A DNA stretch of 64,000 nucleotides from Acanthosepion esculentum (taxonomy: Eukaryota; Mollusca; Cephalopoda; Sepiida; Sepiidae), in contig OZ038479.1 in the NCBI GenBank assembly GCA_964036315.1, positions 57,390,246-57,454,245 of the forward strand, in the 5' to 3' direction. Below are positions 21,970 to 33,067 of this stretch, one piece after another. Under the pieces are notes generated by a model, which was not told where the DNA came from, ran no database searches, and saw only the letters and a list, made by a program, of their open reading frames with translations. The position numbers were made by a program, and so were the translations under genes. How positions within the stretch are numbered: the first letter of the stretch is position 1; every line of letters starts with the position of its first letter.

Positions 21970-24299
21970 ATATTATAGATCTCTATTTGTTACTATGGAA
22001 CATTTCTCCAATGTATTAATTCTGCTATTGAAGGACCATTTCTTTGTTCCATTATGATTGCTTTTCTCTTCAGAACTTATACATCCTGGCAAAGAGCATG
22101 TTTCCGTCGTTGCATTTTCTTGGATCTTTTCTATATTGTAGATTTCTATCTGTTGCCATGGGAGAGTTCTTCAATATGTTAATTTAACTGTAGAAGCAAA
22201 TATAATAATTATTTTTCTCTTCAGACTTTATATATCATGACAAAGAGCATTTCATTTGATCTGTTATTTTGCATTGCTTTAAGTTTTATACAAGGTGTGA
22301 TGGGTAAATTGTCTTTTTGATAGTCATTTTTTTGCAGGCAGAAAGGTTCAAGATTTCAAAAATCTGTTATTCCAGAATTATAAATAAAGCCATGTTGCTC
22401 TCCCCAGTTCCACTTCCAAGCCTAATTCTGCAATGATCTCTATTCTATAGAAGCCCATTTTTCAGCTTATCAAATCCTTTGTCTGATTCTAAAATTGCAT
22501 CTTCATCTGCGGTTTTTTATTCTTCAATTCAGTTAATTAACTTTATGTTTTTGATTTTGCTACTTTTGTAACAGCGCCCTGATTCTGTTTAATTGCATGA
22601 AATTACAGGATGGGGATTTCGAAGGACTACTAATTAGATAATAATTATTAAAATTCTCAGGGGAGTAGGTTGAATGTTTGACACCAAAATGAAACAAGAA
22701 ACAGGTGAAGAGCAAATGGGTTAAAAAATAGAATGAATTTAAGAATGGTTGCAAGAAAAATCAAACCCAGAATTATCTAGCCAAGATAAAATAAAAATGA
22801 GCAAAACCAAGCTTCTCCAACTTATCTACTTCCTGCCAATAAGAAGACATGATTAATGTGTTGTTCAAATATTTCATTGTCGAGAAATTAAATTCAGTTT
22901 CTTTTTTCCTTATGCTATATCCAATACATGTCAATTCTTACAGAAATGTGTGACCCAAATTCTACTAGACAAAGCAAGATATCTATTTCCTGTATAATTC
23001 CCAGGCTTAGGATTTGTTAATGTTGATGCTGTTTGCCCCCACAAAAAATGATTAAGATCATCAGTGTATAAAAATTGTATATATCAATGTCACATTTTGC
23101 AGTCACCTATATAAATGAGGATTCAGCAGGTGCAAGAGATGCAGATGAAAGGTTCAGGTCCAGAAGAAAATAGCTCGGATTTACTTAGGATTGCAATGCA
23201 TGAAAATTGATACTAAAGAACACACCTGCACATTATGAAGTTTTTTCTATTCAGACATAGAACAGGTAGGGCATCTATTTTCTCCATATCATTGTTTTTT
23301 ATTGAAACTTTATACATCTCAGCAAACAGCTGGTTTCTTTACTGCAATTTCTTTTGATATGCTGTGACGTGTATTTTTCAATGTCACCAAATTTTTAATT
23401 AACCTTTTCATATTTTGTTTTTGACCAATTTTTTGTGATGGCTTTGATTTTTATTAGGCTCTTTGCCTAATAGACTTATGGGAAATGGACTGCTGACCAT
23501 TGAAAAACAGGTAAAATAGAATCCGTGAATTGAGTTAAAATATTTTGTGTTTACATTGCCCTAAGATCTCAAATGTTTTTTAATACATCTTATTAATAGA
23601 CCCTGAAAAGGAATATTCCTCAAAAAATATTTTGTTTATAAGAAAGAAATCAAAATTTAAATACAGGTGATTGTTGAAAATACAGATGATTTCATTTTAT
23701 TCATGTATAAAAAATATATCTCAAAATTTTCATACATTGACTTGTCAGGTTTGCATTTGTACATGTAACTTTTTGACTGGTGTACATCAAATTAATATCC
23801 AGGTGTGAATCCATCTTTTCTACCACCAGCTATGGGTAAAAAAAATAAACTGGGATCTTGTTTTGGTTGGCCAACAACATCGAAGGAAAATCTGAATTCA
23901 AAGATGGAGTGGAGACACTTGTGGAAAGGTGGATGCTGTGCCAATAAATATCTGTTTTTGAAATATATGGCTAACAGTGCTTCAGGGAAACTTTCAATGG
24001 AAGTCAATTAAATAGGTTGTTCTAGTAAATAAATAAAAAGAGATTCTGCCCAAAATATTTTAGAGTTTTAAAAAAATTGTCATAGTTCTCCATTGATTCC
24101 TATTTCTTTATTATGTGTGAACTACCATGCATTCTTGGGGAAAAATAATGGACTACTTTTCTTCTCTTAGACAGATTGCCAATATAGGTGATACAGCCCC
24201 ATCTACCCAGCAATTTAACCCACAGCTGTGAGGAGAAGAGATCAATTTATGCCTTTTCCTAGAGCATTTGTGTAAAATTGAACAGAAGAGGCTATGCTG

Positions 24300-24540
24300 A
24301 AATTTAAACTTAGCTCGTCAATTGCACATTTTGCACCAATATCCATTACACTGCCAATATCCATTTTGCACCAATATCCTTACACTTAGAATACAAGAGG
24401 CTATGTGAATACACTGCAATTATCAACAAAAGCATTTCCTTTAAATTTTGACAATAATGGAATCTTTCCATAATAATCAAACATGTCTTATAGATGGGAA
24501 CTAAATAGTTGCAGAAATTAATCCATGAATCATACATGCA
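24300..24540 (+). repeat. Dispersed repeat shared with 32,455-32,640
   Basis: Shared landmarks are cgtcaattgcacattttgc / tgtcaattgcatgttttgc, caatatccat, gcaattatcaa / caacaattatcaagg and gaatctttccataataat / gaaatctttccataataat. Non-coding. Confidence 0.55.
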
Positions 24541-25124
24541 AAAAAAGAAAATCTGATTAAATTGTTCATAGCTGAATAATTACAGCAGTCATCAAATTCT
24601 GAGAATTTCAATTTGAAAGATAAAAAATAGTGGACAGTCAAGTTCGGTCCTTTTGATATTTAGTCTTCAATTTTCCAAAGAGAGTAAGAATTTTTCAAAA
24701 ATATTAAGTTTTTTTATTAAGACCATGAAAAGGCATTTGCCTAATATTTCATTTATATATGAAAAAAAAAATCAAAATTCCAATTCACCAGATTCTTATA
24801 TAGATTCCTTTTTTTAATTCATGTATAAAAAGATACAGGAAAATATTTTCATACACTGTCTTCTCTTCTATGCATTTTAATGCATAAATTTTGGATTGAC
24901 TTGCATGAAACATACATTCCATTTTCTCTTGTGTTCAAATTTTGCCATTGTCTTAAAATAAGTGTTACATTTCAGCTGTCATTTCATGTTTTCCCGACTT
25001 AGATAATATTAAAATGTAAATCATGAAAAATGACATTTATATGATTATAAATTACTAGGTTTCCATTTAAATGATTAATTTTGAAAAAAAAAATTCATTC
25101 TAATGACTGACTAATGATTATATC

Positions 25125-25235
25125 ACGGGTGTGTTCCAGTGTGCTTTTTGAAGTACAATTTTTTTGAAAATTCACGTCTATATATTTCACAAATATATGG
25201 TCTATCTTCAGTATCTATTTGTGTTGCAGCAAACC
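25125..25235 (-). pseudogene. Solitary decayed C2H2 zinc finger
   Basis: The minus strand reads DTEDRPYICEIYRREFSKK and then LYFKKHTGTHP before a stop. This is a finger with the linker, first Cys and both His in place but the second Cys changed to Tyr. It lies 0.5 kb beyond the second zinc-finger gene and marks either the old end of its array or a separate lost gene. Confidence 0.6.
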
Positions 25236-25479
25236 TACAGATAATAACATAAATGCAGTAGTAAATACTGTATGTTGGTGTGCAGTTGTAGAATTCACTT
25301 GACTCACTTATAGCAGTTGACTAGTTCTTCTATGTGCTGCTGGTGAATCTTATATGTGTTGTTCCTGTCCTAAGTATGATGGTTCATTACCGACCTTTGT
25401 TTGATTTTTCAGTAACATTCCTTAGGTTACAACAATTTGCAATGGCATACAAACATTGACATGTCAGAAAATGCTGACC

Positions 25480-25662
25480 AAAACCTTCACAAGATTAGGT
25501 TTCTCCCTATTGTTTACATGAGACTAAATTTGAATCCTTGAAAGCGAAGATACACAAATTGCACAAAGATATTGTTTCTCTAGAGTGTGTATATTTGCAT
25601 GTGCTCATCAAAGATGATTTCTGCAAAAGTTCAGATCCACAAACATCACAAGAATACTGTTT
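25480..25662 (-). pseudogene. Decayed zinc fingers behind the stop of the second zinc-finger gene
   Basis: After the TAG the same frame continues KQYSCDVCGSELLQKSSL, then CKYTHSRETISLCNLCIFAFKD and LVSCKQ before the next stop. Two fingers are recognisable, with His residues lost or displaced. The parallel with 12,130-12,378 is striking. Confidence 0.75.
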
Positions 25663-26439
25663 CTATAAATTGTGTGTTTTCAAATGTTTCACCACATGGG
25701 ATTTCCGTGAAAATGCATATCCACAAACTTCACATGAATATGGTCTCTCCCCTGTGTGTGTATGCATATGTCTTAGCAAATCAGTCTTAATTGAAAAAGC
25801 AGATCCACAAACTTCACAAGAATATGGTTTTTCTCCTGTGTGTGTACGCATGTGTGGTACCAAAGCTGACTTCTGTACAAATCTAAATCCACAAACTTCA
25901 CAAGAGTATGGTTTTTCTCCCGTATGTGTTCGCATATGTCTCACGAAAGATGATCTAAATGAAAATGTAGAACCACAAACTTCACAAGAATATGGTTTTT
26001 CTCCCGTATGTGTTCGCATATGATTCACTAAAGATGGTTTAAATGAATATGTAGAACCACAAACTTCACAAGAATATGGTTTTTCTCCTGTGTGTTTTCG
26101 CATATGTGTTGCTAAATGTGATTTAACTGAAACTGCAAAGCCACAAACCTCACAAGAATACGGTTTCTCTCCTGTGTGTGTTCGCATGTGTAATACCAAA
26201 TGTGTCTTCTGTGAAAATGTAGAACCACAAACTTCACAAGAATATGGTTTCTCTCCCGTGTGTGTCTGCATATGGACTACCAAATTTGATTTATGTGAAA
26301 ATGCAAATCCACAAACTTCACAAGAGTATGGTTTTTCTCTCTTGTGCGTATACATGTGTTTCCTCAAAAGTGATGTCTGTACAAAGGAATCCCCACAAAT
26401 TCCACAAGAATGTGGTTCATCTCCTGTGTGTGTTTCCAT
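25663..26439 (-). CDS. C2H2 zinc-finger protein, 9 fingers (terminal exon)
   Basis: The 258-residue product consists of nine C2H2 fingers at 28-residue spacing, starting [16 protein letters not shown]. Finger 1 and the KREKPYSC linker after it are nearly identical to those of the paralogue at 12,379-13,404, while later fingers differ (for example [40 protein letters not shown]). The DNA-contact positions are varied, more so than in the paralogue, where fingers 4-8 are homogenised. Likely a nuclear DNA-binding factor; no effector domain. The start is the first ATG after an in-frame TAG (TAG TGT CAT ATG). The leader and splice acceptor match the paralogue. The array ends at HNL plus TAG, with ruined fingers beyond. 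Confidence 0.85.
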   Translation of the reverse strand: METHTGDEPHSCGICGDSFVQTSLLRKHMYTHKREKPYSCEVCGFAFSHKSNLVVHMQTHTGEKPYSCEVCGSTFSQKTHLVLHMRTHTGEKPYSCEVCGFAVSVKSHLATHMRKHTGEKPYSCEVCGSTYSFKPSLVNHMRTHTGEKPYSCEVCGSTFSFRSSFVRHMRTHTGEKPYSCEVCGFRFVQKSALVPHMRTHTGEKPYSCEVCGSAFSIKTDLLRHMHTHTGERPYSCEVCGYAFSRKSHVVKHLKTHNL

Positions 26440-26554
26440 ATGACACTATGAACCTCAATATGCTTCCTGGATTTTCAATGTGTTTTTGTAGAAAAGACAA
26501 GCCATATATTTGAAAGTTCATAATTTCTTGCCAGTTGATATTCACTCTGATGAC

Positions 26555-26580
26555 AAAACATCTGTAAATGAAAGGAAATA
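26555..26580 (-). promoter_or_regulatory. Probable splice acceptor of the second zinc-finger exon
   Basis: The minus strand reads cctttcatttacag at 26,562-26,575, followed by atgttttgtcatcag. Position and context are conserved with 13,513. The pyrimidine tract is weaker than in the paralogue. Confidence 0.5.
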
Positions 26581-26895
26581 AAAGATATATAATCTGAGAC
26601 ATTGAATAATAGATGAAATCCATTTATATTATAACAGATGCATGTTGCTATATTCTAATGCCAGTTTACTGAGGAACAGGAACAAAAGTATGCAGCAGCC
26701 ATTGAAGATTAAACTCATTGTAGTAGCTGACAGCATGTGAAAAAAGATGAACTATCAAACTTTCACCAGTGTATAAATTCTTTTATCAACTGAAAGATGT
26801 ACAAAAAGAGTGCAATAATTTCCATATCTCTGAAACCTTTGTTCCTGTTTCTTCGGAAATCAATGCATTTGGGATGTTTTTCCATGTTCTACAAT

Positions 26896-27329
26896 AGTTA
26901 ACTACACATAAAACCACTTCAGGTTGATGCATAATTTTTTAGAATAAATGCACTAAATATTCTTTGGAAACATGAAGTGAAATATTCTGCACATCTGAAC
27001 CCAGAAATGCATACAAATCATGTCAGCAAACATAAAAAAAACATTCTTCTAAATTTCTACTTTCACAAGAAACCTAATGTTTATTCATTTTTCATTAAAT
27101 TTTCAGAATAAGTTATCTTTTTAATAATAGTATGTAGATATCCACAACTGACCAGTGTTACCCCATAAAGTGACAAAAAAATCAATGTACTCTTTAACAC
27201 GTAAAGAATTGTTGACATAACCAGTTACGCAGTTTCTTGTCATTTCAGCCAGATGATAAAAATGATTTTGTATTAAAAAACTATAATATTAAAATTCAAA
27301 TTATATGAGATTAAGAGATGAAACGAATC
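26896..27329. other. AT-rich DNA, no gene recognised
   Basis: Contains the inverted match to 15,490-15,640 at about 27,120-27,245. Otherwise featureless. Confidence 0.35.
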
Positions 27330-27742
27330 ACATAGAAACAGTAGCCATCCACATGAACAAAGATTTTATTTTTTAAAATGATTCATGATTTTATTTTTAC
27401 CAAAATATATTACTTTTTCAATCAAGAACAATAATTCAACATTATTTTACAAAATAAATTATTGAAATCCGGCAGTTTCTCCACTTTTGACATTTGATAT
27501 ATTTTTTTTTTTTTGGGAGAATAGGGAAACTGAAAACATGTCCGAAAAGAAAGACCGACTTGAAAAGAAAAATCATTTTTTACCTTTAAAATCATTTTAG
27601 AAGAATTTTCCTATTACCATCAAAAGTTAAAAATATTTTTTATCCCCCAATATTTTGTTCTAAATAATGTAACTTTTTGAAATAGTTGTTTTTTAGGAAA
27701 AAACAAAATTATATGAAGTTATATATTTTTGCTTTTTGTTTC
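27330..27742 (+). repeat. Ancestral block B, copy 3, left part
   Basis: Matches 33,068-33,390 with about one change in five bases (shared: gaacaaagattttatttt, gattcat, ttcaatcaa, aaaatcattt). It is interrupted at about 27,742 by an LTR-element relic and resumes at 30,623. Confidence 0.65.
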
Positions 27743-27760
27743 AGTAATGGAATCAGTTTA

Positions 27761-27863
27761 GTTAATAGGTAATTAAGTAATTAGCATAAAGAGAGTTATA
27801 ACTGTAGCGGATGGGTAACTTTGAGTCAGTATACATAGAATATTTTACATCTACATCATAACA
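27761..27863 (+). repeat. 5' LTR remnant
   Basis: Shares taataggtaattaa, aactttgagtcag, atacatagaatattt and atcataaca, in that order, with 30,531-30,622. It is followed after three bases by tggcattgcctgatgg, a possible primer-binding site. Confidence 0.5.
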
Positions 27864-28049
27864 ATATGGCATTGCCTGATGGAGCTCTGTTGACCACAGA
27901 AGAACCAGAAAACAAAGATTTGCATAAAATGCTTTGAGACATGTGCCAGAAAACATAAGTTACAAGATGACCAAACACCTGAAGTACAGACAGAAATCAC
28001 AGATCTATTTTTGGCCACTGCATGATGTGAAGCCATTAGGCAGATTTTG

Positions 28050-28620
28050 TTAATGACTTACCTCGCTGAAATTGCAAACTTGACATTTAAGGAAGTCAAA
28101 GAAATAATATAGAGAAATATTCAACCAAATAACAGATTGGGCATAGCCGAACGAAGCAAATTCTTAGCATTGAGACAAGAATTTGGGGAGTCTTTGAGGA
28201 AATATCTAAGAGGGTTAAGAGTTACCAGCAGATGTTGTGAATTTCATGAATTAGGACAACAAGGAATAATCACAGAGGAAGAATCAATTCAACTCCAATT
28301 GGTAGAAGAACTCTACATCACCTCATAGAGTAAAAATTCTAGAGTGGTTACAGACATACAAAATGACTTTAGAAGCTTGTAGTGACTTAATAAATTTAAT
28401 ACAAATGAAAACCAACCTGAGCTTATGCACACATATGTGTGATGAAAAGAACAATGATAAAATTGCAACTATAAACATGAATGAAAGAGAGAAAAATGTC
28501 CAGCATGGGGGCAGGCATAGGATAAGTGCAAAAAGAAAAATCACTTCCAAGTATGTAGATGATGAGATACCAATGTAAAAACTGCAGAAATAATACATGA
28601 CAATGTAAAAAATTAGACAA
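28050..28620 (+). pseudogene. Gag relic
   Basis: Frames broken by stops read LTFKEVKEII, ERSKFLALRQEFGESLRKYL, SRCCEFHEL and EEESIQLQLVEEL, then ACSDLINLIQM. The pattern (a charged helix, a GES[LI]-x-KYL turn, an EE-x-I-x-L-x-L helix) is that of Ty3/gypsy capsid. A Cys-rich remnant near 28,565-28,620 may be a lost zinc knuckle. Not functional. Confidence 0.6.
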
Positions 28621-28661
28621 TTGCTTTTTCAATAGAAAGGAGAAATAAAGAGAACACCTTC

Positions 28662-28850
28662 ATGTATATTAAATTAAACGGAGCAGACCTAAAAATCCAA
28701 GTTGACACTGGAAGTGAAGTGACCCTTATTCCGAAGAATTTTAGGGAACAATTATCAAAACCAAAATTAAGGAAAAGCAAGCTTAGTAAGATTAAGATAG
28801 TTTGGTGGAATGTGTATAAAAATATTAGGCTCCTTTCAAGGCACTTTTGA
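28662..28850 (+). pseudogene. Aspartic protease relic
   Basis: The frame reads LKIQVDTGSEVTLIPKNF: the DTG active site with the usual hydrophobic strand before it and the SxVTLIP stretch after it. The C-terminal half shifts frame near 28,810. It lies between Gag and RT, as in Ty3/gypsy pol. Confidence 0.7.
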
Positions 28851-28984
28851 AACAAAAAATAGATTTCATACCGTCACTATTATGGTTGTAGACTGTATAA
28901 AGTCATGCTTAGTAGAAACTGATTTGATAAATATTAATAGCACATGTTTACTTAATGCTATGAATATGGGAGGTCCCGTAACTG

Positions 28985-29660
28985 GGACATTAAAAAACTA
29001 TAAAGTGATCCTTAAGTTAAAAAGAAATATCAATCCATCATATTTTGAAAGCCGTAGCCTTCCCATTCATATAAAGTCAATGGTAGTTGATAAACTGCAA
29101 GAAATGGTGGAAGAAGGCATTCTTCAATATGTAGAACCTGGAGGCAGCAAATGGGCATCACCTATTGACTTGTTTTAAGAAAACCCGATGGTGATTTTAG
29201 AATTTGCAGAGATTACAAAGTAGGCGTTAATCATAAGATTTGTTCGGATTCCTTCCATATTCCAAACATAAAAATATACTACATTCTCTGGCAGTTGATT
29301 TAAAAAATGTGTACCATCAAATTAAAATAGATGATGAATTTAAGGAAATCACAACAATAAACTCCCCAATAGGCTTACTTAGATGGTCCTACTTACCACT
29401 AAAATTAAGACAGCCAGCTCGATTTTTCAAAAAAGCTATGGAAAATTTGTCAGCCAGGAGAGTAGAAAATATGATAATTTATGAGTACAAAACATGGGAT
29501 ACTGAGAATAAAAGAACTAGATCAAGGTCTCCCATAATGAGAAATACTCATGAAACCAGTGAGATGGGGAGGGAATGTAGGAGAAGCTGTAGATCTATGC
29601 AGGGCGTTAAACCTGAAGTGGAAAGTTCGGTGATTACCATTTCTTCAATGGTGTTGATGG
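28985..29660 (+). pseudogene. Reverse transcriptase relic
   Basis: The N-terminal RT part reads EEGILQYVEPGGSKWASPI (to 29,178). After a frameshift come KPDGDFRICRDYK and then AVDLKNVYHQIKIDD (29,295-29,335), which keeps the first catalytic Asp, and LPLKLRQPARFFKKAM. The YxDD region near 29,475 is ruined (ENMIIYEYKTWD). The usual order of RT motifs is intact, but frameshifts make it inactive. Confidence 0.7.
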
Positions 29661-29739
29661 CCCAAATCAATCCATACAATTTTTTACTCTATGAATATGT
29701 TAAGCAAAATGCAAAAACAACAAGAAAACATTTGTAATA

Positions 29740-30530
29740 AAAGACAAACATTTGAATAACAAGTAATTTTCAATATATTCTTGTAATGAAAATATTTTAC
29801 AAAAATTTAGTGGAATTTTTTAGGTGAAATCTTGTTAGTTTAATGTATGTTGAACTCAAGTTTGGTGAAAGATTAAATTTTGTTCATGAGTTCTGATTTG
29901 AAAGGATTTTTGTTAGAATCTGTTATTGAAGATTCTGTAAATTGCAAGTGAAAAAATTTACATTTAAGAATTTACTATGTAATTAGTAAATGCTTGTAAA
30001 GTTGAATGCAATTTTGTGATCAACAAATTTATCTCCCTTTGATTGTTTTGTGTAATACAATGTTCTTGAATGTTGAGAAATAATGTTGATTTTTTAGCAG
30101 GAATTTGTTTAACTTCTGCGTAAGGAGTGAATTGGAATAAAATTCACTTGTGAGTTTTGGTGAGTGAGTGCATATCGTTAAATTTGTATAATGCTCGTAT
30201 GAACAAAAAACTTAAGTTTGTGTGATGTGAAGTTTAGTTGCAATTTGTTTGATGTCACAATGCTCACTGGTGAGTGTGAATGAGTTTCTGTTTTTATTTA
30301 CTCTGGTTGAATCCCAGAGACTTGGTGCAAACTTGGATTTCAATCACAAGCTGTAAAATTCAGTTAAGCTTTTGTGGCTAGTCATGCTTACTTGTATATT
30401 AACCAACCTCGAGATTTTTTTGAAAGTGCATGCAGTTGAAAGTGTTCTGTGATCCACTTTTTGCACAGATTTGACCAAAGGTATTGGAATAATGTAGAAT
30501 CTGGGTTCTACAAAACCAAAAGATTGGCTT
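29740..30530 (+). other. AT/TG-rich non-coding part of the LTR relic
   Basis: No coding signal. TG-rich words such as gtttggtgaaag and tgagtgagtg recur loosely. It may be the element's 3' untranslated region and part of its LTR. Confidence 0.35.
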
Positions 30531-30622
30531 AGCTAATAGGTAATTAACATTAGTTATAGTTCTAGAGCAACTTTGAGTCAGCATACGTAGAATATTTATG
30601 GCTACTCAGTTTGATCATAACA
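30531..30622 (+). repeat. 3' LTR remnant
   Basis: Counterpart of 27,761-27,863, followed by gtttc, the candidate target duplication. An upstream extension to about 30,502 (tgggttctac) is possible. Confidence 0.5.
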
Positions 30623-31850
30623 GTTTCTTTCCAGGTTCAATATTATTGTTGTATTGTTGAAAAAAAGATTCAAATCAAAAAATATTAAGAACTTACTTTT
30701 GAAATTTTGAATGAATGTTTTTCAAGAAAACACAAGATTTTTGGGTAAGACTTTATTTTTACAGACCCCTTTAATAGGCATGCGCAAATGAAATAGCTTA
30801 AAATAGAAGAATTGATTAAGAAGAGTGAACATTTTTTTAAAACATTTGAGAGATAAAAAATTATTAATCTCAGATCTCGACTGTGTGAATCTTTTGGGTC
30901 CAATGAAATTGATTAAAAAAATAGTCGTTCGAACGGATATATTTGAAAATGTTGATGAACATAGGCTATTTGGAGGAATCGAACACATGCAGACAATCGA
31001 AAATAGTTGGCTGCATTTTAAAAAAAGCTCCTATGTGAAAACAGTTTATATAAAACTCCCTATCAATGAGAGTACAAATGTGAATACATATTTAGAAAAA
31101 AAATAAGTGACCATTTGGAAAAATAGTTGAAACAACAATAAATAGAATGTATATTTTGCAATATATCACATTTTTTGTTTGCACATGCGTGGTACGTAAC
31201 TGATTTTTGTTTGATTCAAAAAGCGAACTTATCTCTAATTTAATTAATTTCCTTTTAAGTACAGTTTATAAAAATATTATTTCTTGAAAATATCTGACAT
31301 GATGAAATAAATTATTGAAATGAAATCTCACTTCAATTTATTTTCCCTTTTTTATAATGTTCAGTTAACAACAAAAAAAAAAATATAAAATAAAAATAAT
31401 GGCAAGACAAGTCGGAAAATAACGATTTCTTTTTTATCCAATTTTTTTTCCACTTACACACAGACCACAGCAGACAAAACAGGATGATTTTTTTCTGTTC
31501 CAATGATTTTGTTGAGATTTCACTGTCAATCAACGCAGTATTTGAATTGTTCCTTCATCTCGGTCATAGAATAATGTTGAGTTTGAAACGAATGACACAA
31601 AAAGGAATAGTTAATAAATGGAAAAACACAATAATGTGAAATTAGTTTCGAGTTTTGAGAAATATATTTTGTTTGATAAAGTTAAAAAGCATAAGACTAA
31701 ATTTTAAAGAAATTAGATGGTGTTAGACAAGATTGGGTTCCTTGTGTTTAAGATCCTTAGATTTCTTGGCATTTACGGAGAAAAGTTTTTCAAAAAAGTA
31801 TATGCCTTAAGTCTATCTACAGCCACTGAGATTTTTCTCTTCTAGGATTT
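30623..31850 (+). repeat. Ancestral block B, copy 3, right part, with an insertion
   Basis: 30,660-30,747 matches 33,790-33,890, and 31,255-31,850 matches 33,955-34,510 and 18,290-18,840 (shared: aaaaatattatttcttgaaa, agaataatgt, gatccttagatttctt). About 450 bp (30,750-31,200) are absent from the other copies. In that insertion a 93-codon plus-strand frame (30,825-31,106) has no motif I recognise, and a minus-strand frame overlaps it. No satellite follows this copy. Confidence 0.65.
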
Positions 31851-31924
31851 TGTCATCTAGCCATGGCATAAATACAGTTATCTTGTCAAATTTGCGCTAT
31901 GTGCTTTGTCTCTTCATGTAGTCA

Positions 31925-32030
31925 TCTTGGCTTATTTTTTGTTGCTTTATGGATTTGACTGGAATTCGAACTCAGCTCTCCGATTCCTCAATCCAAGCCA
32001 CTATCTATTAATCCACCATGCCTCCTAGGG
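31925..32030 (-). mobile_element. tRNA-derived SINE remnant
   Basis: On the minus strand a tRNA-like stretch starts ggaggcatggtggattaata and contains a B-box-like gagttcgaattcc (31,961-31,973) at the expected distance. The acceptor arms do not pair, and there is no clean cloverleaf, so it is not a working tRNA gene. Such 70-bp tRNA-like heads are the polymerase III promoter part of SINEs. The tail and target duplications could not be delimited. Confidence 0.55.
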
Positions 32031-32279
32031 TCCTTATAATACTGGTATCAGACAACACACCAGAATTTTGTTATGAAGATCTATTTAACTGATTGAAGCT
32101 GGCTGCTTGCTTTACAAAACACCACTGTATCACCCACAATCTAATAAGAAAATATTTTGACCCCAAATCGCAGCCCTATATGTGGCATCATGATGTCAGA
32201 ATTGTCATTACCATGGACAGAACATGAGACAAACTCTGCAAGCTATTACAGTTATTCATTGTTATGTACTTATTTAAAT
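32031..32279. other. No recognised feature
   Basis: Short intergenic stretch with no motif or repeat seen. Confidence 0.3.
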
Positions 32280-32640
32280 GTTTCCATTCCATATTTCACA
32301 GATATTGTTAGAAATAAAAATATGTTTAGAAAGTTATTTCTTCATGATATGGTAAATATAAGTATTGCGTTGTAATTCACTTATTTTATAAACTTGTAAA
32401 TATAACTTTATTTTTGTAAATATTGTAATAAATAGTGTATAACATCTTTGTTATGATTTGTTGAAAGTTGAACTCAGCTTGTCAATTGCATGTTTTGCTC
32501 CAATATCCATTTACACTGCCTGCATCTCCTTTCACCTCATAAATACGCAACAATTATCAAGGCAGGCAGTTACTTTAAAATTTTGACAGTAACTGAAATC
32601 TTTCCATAATAATGAAATCACAATTTAGATGTGGTTTGAT
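32280..32640 (+). repeat. R1-family copy followed by the 24,300-type repeat
   Basis: 32,280-32,455 matches 1,190-1,340 and 20,370-20,540 (ttattttataaacttgtaa, taataaatagtgtataa). It is followed directly by the repeat shared with 24,300-24,540. Confidence 0.55.
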
Positions 32641-33067
32641 CTTATTTGAATTTAATTTGAGAACAATATTTTATTTTTCCAATCCTCACTCCTTTTTTTT
32701 TCTTACTTTCAAAACCAGCTCCCAAAGCCTTGATTCTTATCAGAGATAAGAATATATTTTCTGACTAAAGAGAGAGCTGGAAAATATAAAAAGGAATTCC
32801 ACCACCATTATTCTTTTCCTGGTGCCATAAAGTCTCGGGGGAAACCTCACAGCTTCTTCACTCTAACCTTTTACATTTTTTTTTTTTTGGCAGAGGAGGT
32901 ATCTATACGTTAAAAAAAAAAACAACTTTATGTTGATGTGTAAACTTTAAAAGATACATCCATTTTTATTTTCTCTTTTACATTCAACGTTGTTTTTATT
33001 TGCTAAGTAACAAACAAGTTCTGCAATGAGAGACATGCTAAACAAAATTTTCGAAATAACTTTGGAA
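32641..33067. other. No recognised gene
   Basis: AT-rich with poly-T and poly-A runs. No motif or shared repeat was identified. Confidence 0.3.

Larger units (their letters stand above)
21970..26895. repeat. Segmental duplication unit A2, containing the second zinc-finger gene
   Basis: Counterpart of 10,440-13,745. It contains the 10,450-type local repeats (21,980-22,250), the shared 3' flank of the gene twice (23,480-24,260 and, more diverged, 24,640-24,930), a solitary decayed finger, the zinc-finger exon with its acceptor, and the conserved upstream sequence to 26,895 (tgcatttgggatgtttttc against tgcatttggtgatatgtttc). It also has its own R3 copy at 22,361-22,475. Confidence 0.7.
27743..30622 (+). 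mobile_element. Degenerate LTR retrotransposon (Ty3/gypsy type)
   Basis: A Gag relic, aspartic protease and partial RT in plus orientation lie between two similar terminal segments (27,761-27,863 and 30,531-30,622), both ending ...atcataaca. The pentamer gtttc flanks it on both sides (27,738-27,742 and 30,623-30,627), and the block-B paralogue at about 33,775 is uninterrupted there. RNase H and integrase are absent; 29,740-30,490 is AT/TG-rich without coding signal. Terminal boundaries are approximate because the LTR starts are diverged. Confidence 0.6.

Noticed and set aside
31955..32028. Working tRNA gene
   Set aside because: The acceptor stem does not pair and arms are incomplete; the tRNA-like boxes fit a SINE better.
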